DNA from: Aliagarivorans taiwanensis DSM 22990
GTDB lineage: Bacteria > Pseudomonadota > Gammaproteobacteria > Enterobacterales > Celerinatantimonadaceae
DNA length: 64,000 nucleotides
Assembly: GCF_000429505.1 (NCBI RefSeq)
Contig: NZ_AUBZ01000003.1
Location: 62,001-126,000 of the forward strand
Direction of reading: 5' to 3'
Part shown: in pieces, positions 61,947 to 64,000 of the stretch
How the letters are laid out: every line of letters starts with the position of its first letter
How positions within the stretch are numbered: the stretch's first letter is position 1
The notes under the pieces: model-generated
Told to the model about the DNA's origin: nothing
Database searches by the model: none
Seen by the model: the letters and a program-made list of their open reading frames with translations, nothing else
Program-made: the position numbers and the translations under genes

Positions 61947-62860
61947 CTCACCCCCTTCACAAGCGCCCAGATGATCCCGAGGCCCAGCAGCTCACTGATC
62001 AGCACGTACCAGAAGATAATGCGACCATCGGGGTCGAACAAAATGAAGTGAACGTTGCTGGGGCTGATGTAGTACATAATCACCCCGAAGATCACCGGAA
62101 AAGATGCCACGATCTTGGCTGACAACCGAGCCTCTGAGGTCAGCGCGTACTTTTTCTTCTCAAGGCTTTTGGACTCAACCAAGACCTTAATCAAGCGACT
62201 CATCACAGGCTTGAGGGCGCCACCACGACTGATATTGGCCTTCAACGCAACGATAAAAAACAGGTAGGCGGGATAGGGATAGCGCAGTATCGAGCGCTCA
62301 AACACCACATCGGTGGACTCGCCCAACTTGAAGCGCTCAGCCATGTAAGCAAACTCCCGACCAATCGCCGAATCAGTAAGCTTACCCACATAGGCCATAG
62401 CAGCCATCATGCTCTCGCCCGCCGTCACCGCGCTCATCATAATGTTCAGCGCATCCGGGAAACTGGTCGAGAACTTGGCTTTGCGGCGCTGGCTCATCAT
62501 CCACCACCACGCCAGCAAGGTAAAACAGGGAAAGGCCAGCCACAAGGCGAGAAAGCCGCTGCCACGCATCTGCAGTTTGATCGCCAATGCAATACCAGCC
62601 ACCATAGCCAGCGACAGCAACACCGCGCCAGTGAGGATAAAACGCTTACCCAACACCAACACCAGGTAGTCATAGCGATGCTGAAACCACTCACGGATCT
62701 GCCCGCGGTTAAGCCGGTCTAAGCGGATCGCACTCACCTGCTCTTTTTGCTGCTCAGGGTCTCGGCGGAAAAACACATCTTTGCTCACGCGGTGTGGACG
62801 CAAGCTCAGCAGCATTGAAATGCCTGCAAAGATAAGCGCCAGACTGAACGAGATCGTCAT
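61943..62860 (-). CDS. tadB: TadB inner-membrane platform protein
   Basis: 305 residues, GspF-like: N-terminal helix, a helix pair near 75-122 and the cytoplasmic domain FPDALNIMMSAVTAGESMMAAMAYVGKLT near 134-162, then RGGALKPVMSRLIKVL and two final helices. It works with TadC and is driven by TadA. Four-base overlap with tadA. A histidine/arginine-rich segment (RDPEQQKEQVSAIRLDRLNRGQIREW) follows the first helix. Confidence 0.9.
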   Translation of the reverse strand: MTISFSLALIFAGISMLLSLRPHRVSKDVFFRRDPEQQKEQVSAIRLDRLNRGQIREWFQHRYDYLVLVLGKRFILTGAVLLSLAMVAGIALAIKLQMRGSGFLALWLAFPCFTLLAWWWMMSQRRKAKFSTSFPDALNIMMSAVTAGESMMAAMAYVGKLTDSAIGREFAYMAERFKLGESTDVVFERSILRYPYPAYLFFIVALKANISRGGALKPVMSRLIKVLVESKSLEKKKYALTSEARLSAKIVASFPVIFGVIMYYISPSNVHFILFDPDGRIIFWYVLISELLGLGIIWALVKGVR

Positions 62861-64000
62861 GCCACACTCCTGATGGAGCTCAGCAGCTCTTCGCGCAAAC
62901 CAAAATAGGCCGCTCGCTTGACCAGCTCGGAGCGCTGCATAAGGCCATTGCAGTGGTATACACCTTCGACCTTGTCCTGGCTGGTCTCCTTAGCTTGAAA
63001 ACAAAACATCTCGTCCATCACCACGGTCTCGCCTTCCAGCCCAACCACTTCGCTAATGCTGACGACCTTACGGCTGCCATCACGCATCCGGCTGACCTGT
63101 ACGATCAAGTTCACCGCACTCACAATGGTGCGACGGATCGCCTCCAGAGGCTGATTCAGGTTGGCCATCATCACCATCGACTCCACCCTTGAGATAGCAT
63201 CGCGTGGGGTATTGGCGTGGAGTGTCGACATCGAGCCATCGTGGCCAGTGTTCATGGCCTGGAGCATCTCAAACGCTTCCGATCCGCGACACTCACCGAG
63301 GATGATCCGATCCGGACGCATCCGCAGGGAGTTGATCACCAGCTCGCGCTGGCTGATGGCGCCGGTGTTTTCGGTACTGGCGGTACGGGTTTCCATGCGC
63401 ACCACATGGGGTTGCTGCAGCTTGAGCTCGGCCGCATCTTCAATGGTCACGATACGTTCGTCATTACCGATGTAGTGCGATAGCGCATTGAGCAAGGTGG
63501 TTTTACCCGAGCCGGTACCGCCAGAGATCAAGATGTTCAGCTGGCAACGGGCCGCGATCATCAGTACCCGCGCCATCTCTTTGGATAGCGAGCCGTAACC
63601 GATCAAGGTTTCCAAATCGATCTTGTGCTCTTTAAACTTGCGGATAGAGATCGAGGTGCCGTCGATGGTAATTGGCGGGATCACAATGTTCACCCGGCTG
63701 CCATCTTCGAGGCGAGCATCCACCATGGGCGAGGACTCATCCACCCGACGCCCTACCAGCGAGGCAATCCGTTTCGCGACCTCCAACAGCTGGTTTTCAC
63801 TGAGAAAGCTCACCTCAGACAGCGCCAGCTTACCATTCCGCTCGATGTATACCTGATCCGGGCCATTCACCATGATGTCGGAGACGTCTGGGTCTTCCAT
63901 CAACGGCTGCAGCGGCCCTAAGCCAACCAACTCATCAATCAAGTGTTTGATGATGGTCTTCTTAACCAAGTTAGGCAGCTGGCGCGGCGACTCGATGGCC
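62857..64000 (-). CDS. tadA: TadA/CpaF secretion ATPase (5' end outside window)
   Basis: Hexameric ATPase that powers Flp pilus assembly. The frame stays open past the right edge (the last codons read AIESPRQLPNLVKK), so the N-terminus lies beyond 64000. Visible: GLGPLQPLMEDPDVSDIMVNGP, Walker A GGTGSGKTT, RIVTIEDAAELKLQQPHVVRMETR (Asp box), Walker B RPDRIILGECRGSEAFEML and the His box GHDGSMSTLHANTPRDAISR. These are diagnostic of the TadA branch of GspE-like ATPases. The upstream tad genes (tadZ, rcp) would be expected beyond the window. Confidence 0.95.
   Translation of the reverse strand, partial: AIESPRQLPNLVKKTIIKHLIDELVGLGPLQPLMEDPDVSDIMVNGPDQVYIERNGKLALSEVSFLSENQLLEVAKRIASLVGRRVDESSPMVDARLEDGSRVNIVIPPITIDGTSISIRKFKEHKIDLETLIGYGSLSKEMARVLMIAARCQLNILISGGTGSGKTTLLNALSHYIGNDERIVTIEDAAELKLQQPHVVRMETRTASTENTGAISQRELVINSLRMRPDRIILGECRGSEAFEMLQAMNTGHDGSMSTLHANTPRDAISRVESMVMMANLNQPLEAIRRTIVSAVNLIVQVSRMRDGSRKVVSISEVVGLEGETVVMDEMFCFQAKETSQDKVEGVYHCNGLMQRSELVKRAAYFGLREELLSSIRSVA

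Noticed and set aside
1-64000. CRISPR array, tRNA or rRNA genes, prophage or toxin-antitoxin module
   Set aside because: No regularly spaced repeats, no cloverleaf or rRNA sequence, and no phage or toxin genes were recognised on either strand.

Overview
The window is a chromosomal segment of a moderately GC-rich gammaproteobacterium. The gene orders fldB/xerD-dsbC-recJ, pilU-pilT/yggS-proC-yggT-yggU-(DUF4426)-rdgB-hemW, mutY-yggX and deoCABD/ytjB/serB/PilZ/radA point to the Shewanella-Ferrimonas side of the Alteromonadales. This placement rests on remembered synteny, not on a search, and the genus is left open. There are no rRNA or tRNA genes, no CRISPR array and no complete insertion sequence.

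Layout. 1-8.2 kb: a chalcone-isomerase-like secreted protein, an EamA exporter, recJ-dsbC-xerD facing fldB, brnQ and a lipoprotein. 8.3-19.1 kb: trmN and srmB (divergent), yaaA, the twitching motors pilU and pilT, then a rightward housekeeping run from yggS to a VF530-type gene. 19.1-23.5 kb: trmB, fadL behind a FadR-like operator, an Lrp/AsnC regulator, mutY and yggX. 23.6-34 kb: accessory transporters (AEC, MATE, YjiH-type), a second peptide deformylase, HAD phosphatases, a membrane diguanylate cyclase and several uncharacterised genes. 34.2-40.4 kb: two PilZ proteins, radA, serB and ytjB. 40.4-51.7 kb: a nucleoside uptake and catabolism block (nupC-add-deoC-deoA-deoB-deoD, tal, tsx, a TatD nuclease) with a XapX-like microprotein and a transposase-like gene between tal and tsx. 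51.8-56.9 kb: a PAP2/AUR1-like membrane enzyme, a 5'-truncated OmpA domain and a 1182-residue lipoprotein alpha-amylase. 57-64 kb: a Tad (Flp) pilus operon (tadA-B-C-D-E-F-G, ompA-like, flp) read leftwards and cut by the right edge of the window inside tadA.

Functional threads. Surface attachment and motility are heavily represented: type IV pilus retraction ATPases, the Tad pilus, one diguanylate cyclase with intact GGEEF and RxxD sites, and two PilZ proteins that could read its product. Nucleosides would enter by Tsx and NupC, be split by Add and the Deo enzymes, and pass as pentose phosphate to Tal. FadL and the amylase add uptake or breakdown of fatty acids and starch.

No defence system or biosynthetic cluster was recognised. 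The most unusual signals are: (a) a pair of divergent genes near 53.3 kb that both lack normal 5' ends, one being a broken copy of the OmpA-like gene of the Tad operon; (b) short tandem repeats that sit on or beside stop codons at several unrelated gene ends; (c) a DDE-transposase-like single gene without visible terminal repeats; (d) a CRP-like site reading into a gene-free 390-base stretch; (e) three nested palindromes before the YjiH-type transporter; and (f) a Flp pilin placed last in its operon with Ala in place of Gly at the processing site.
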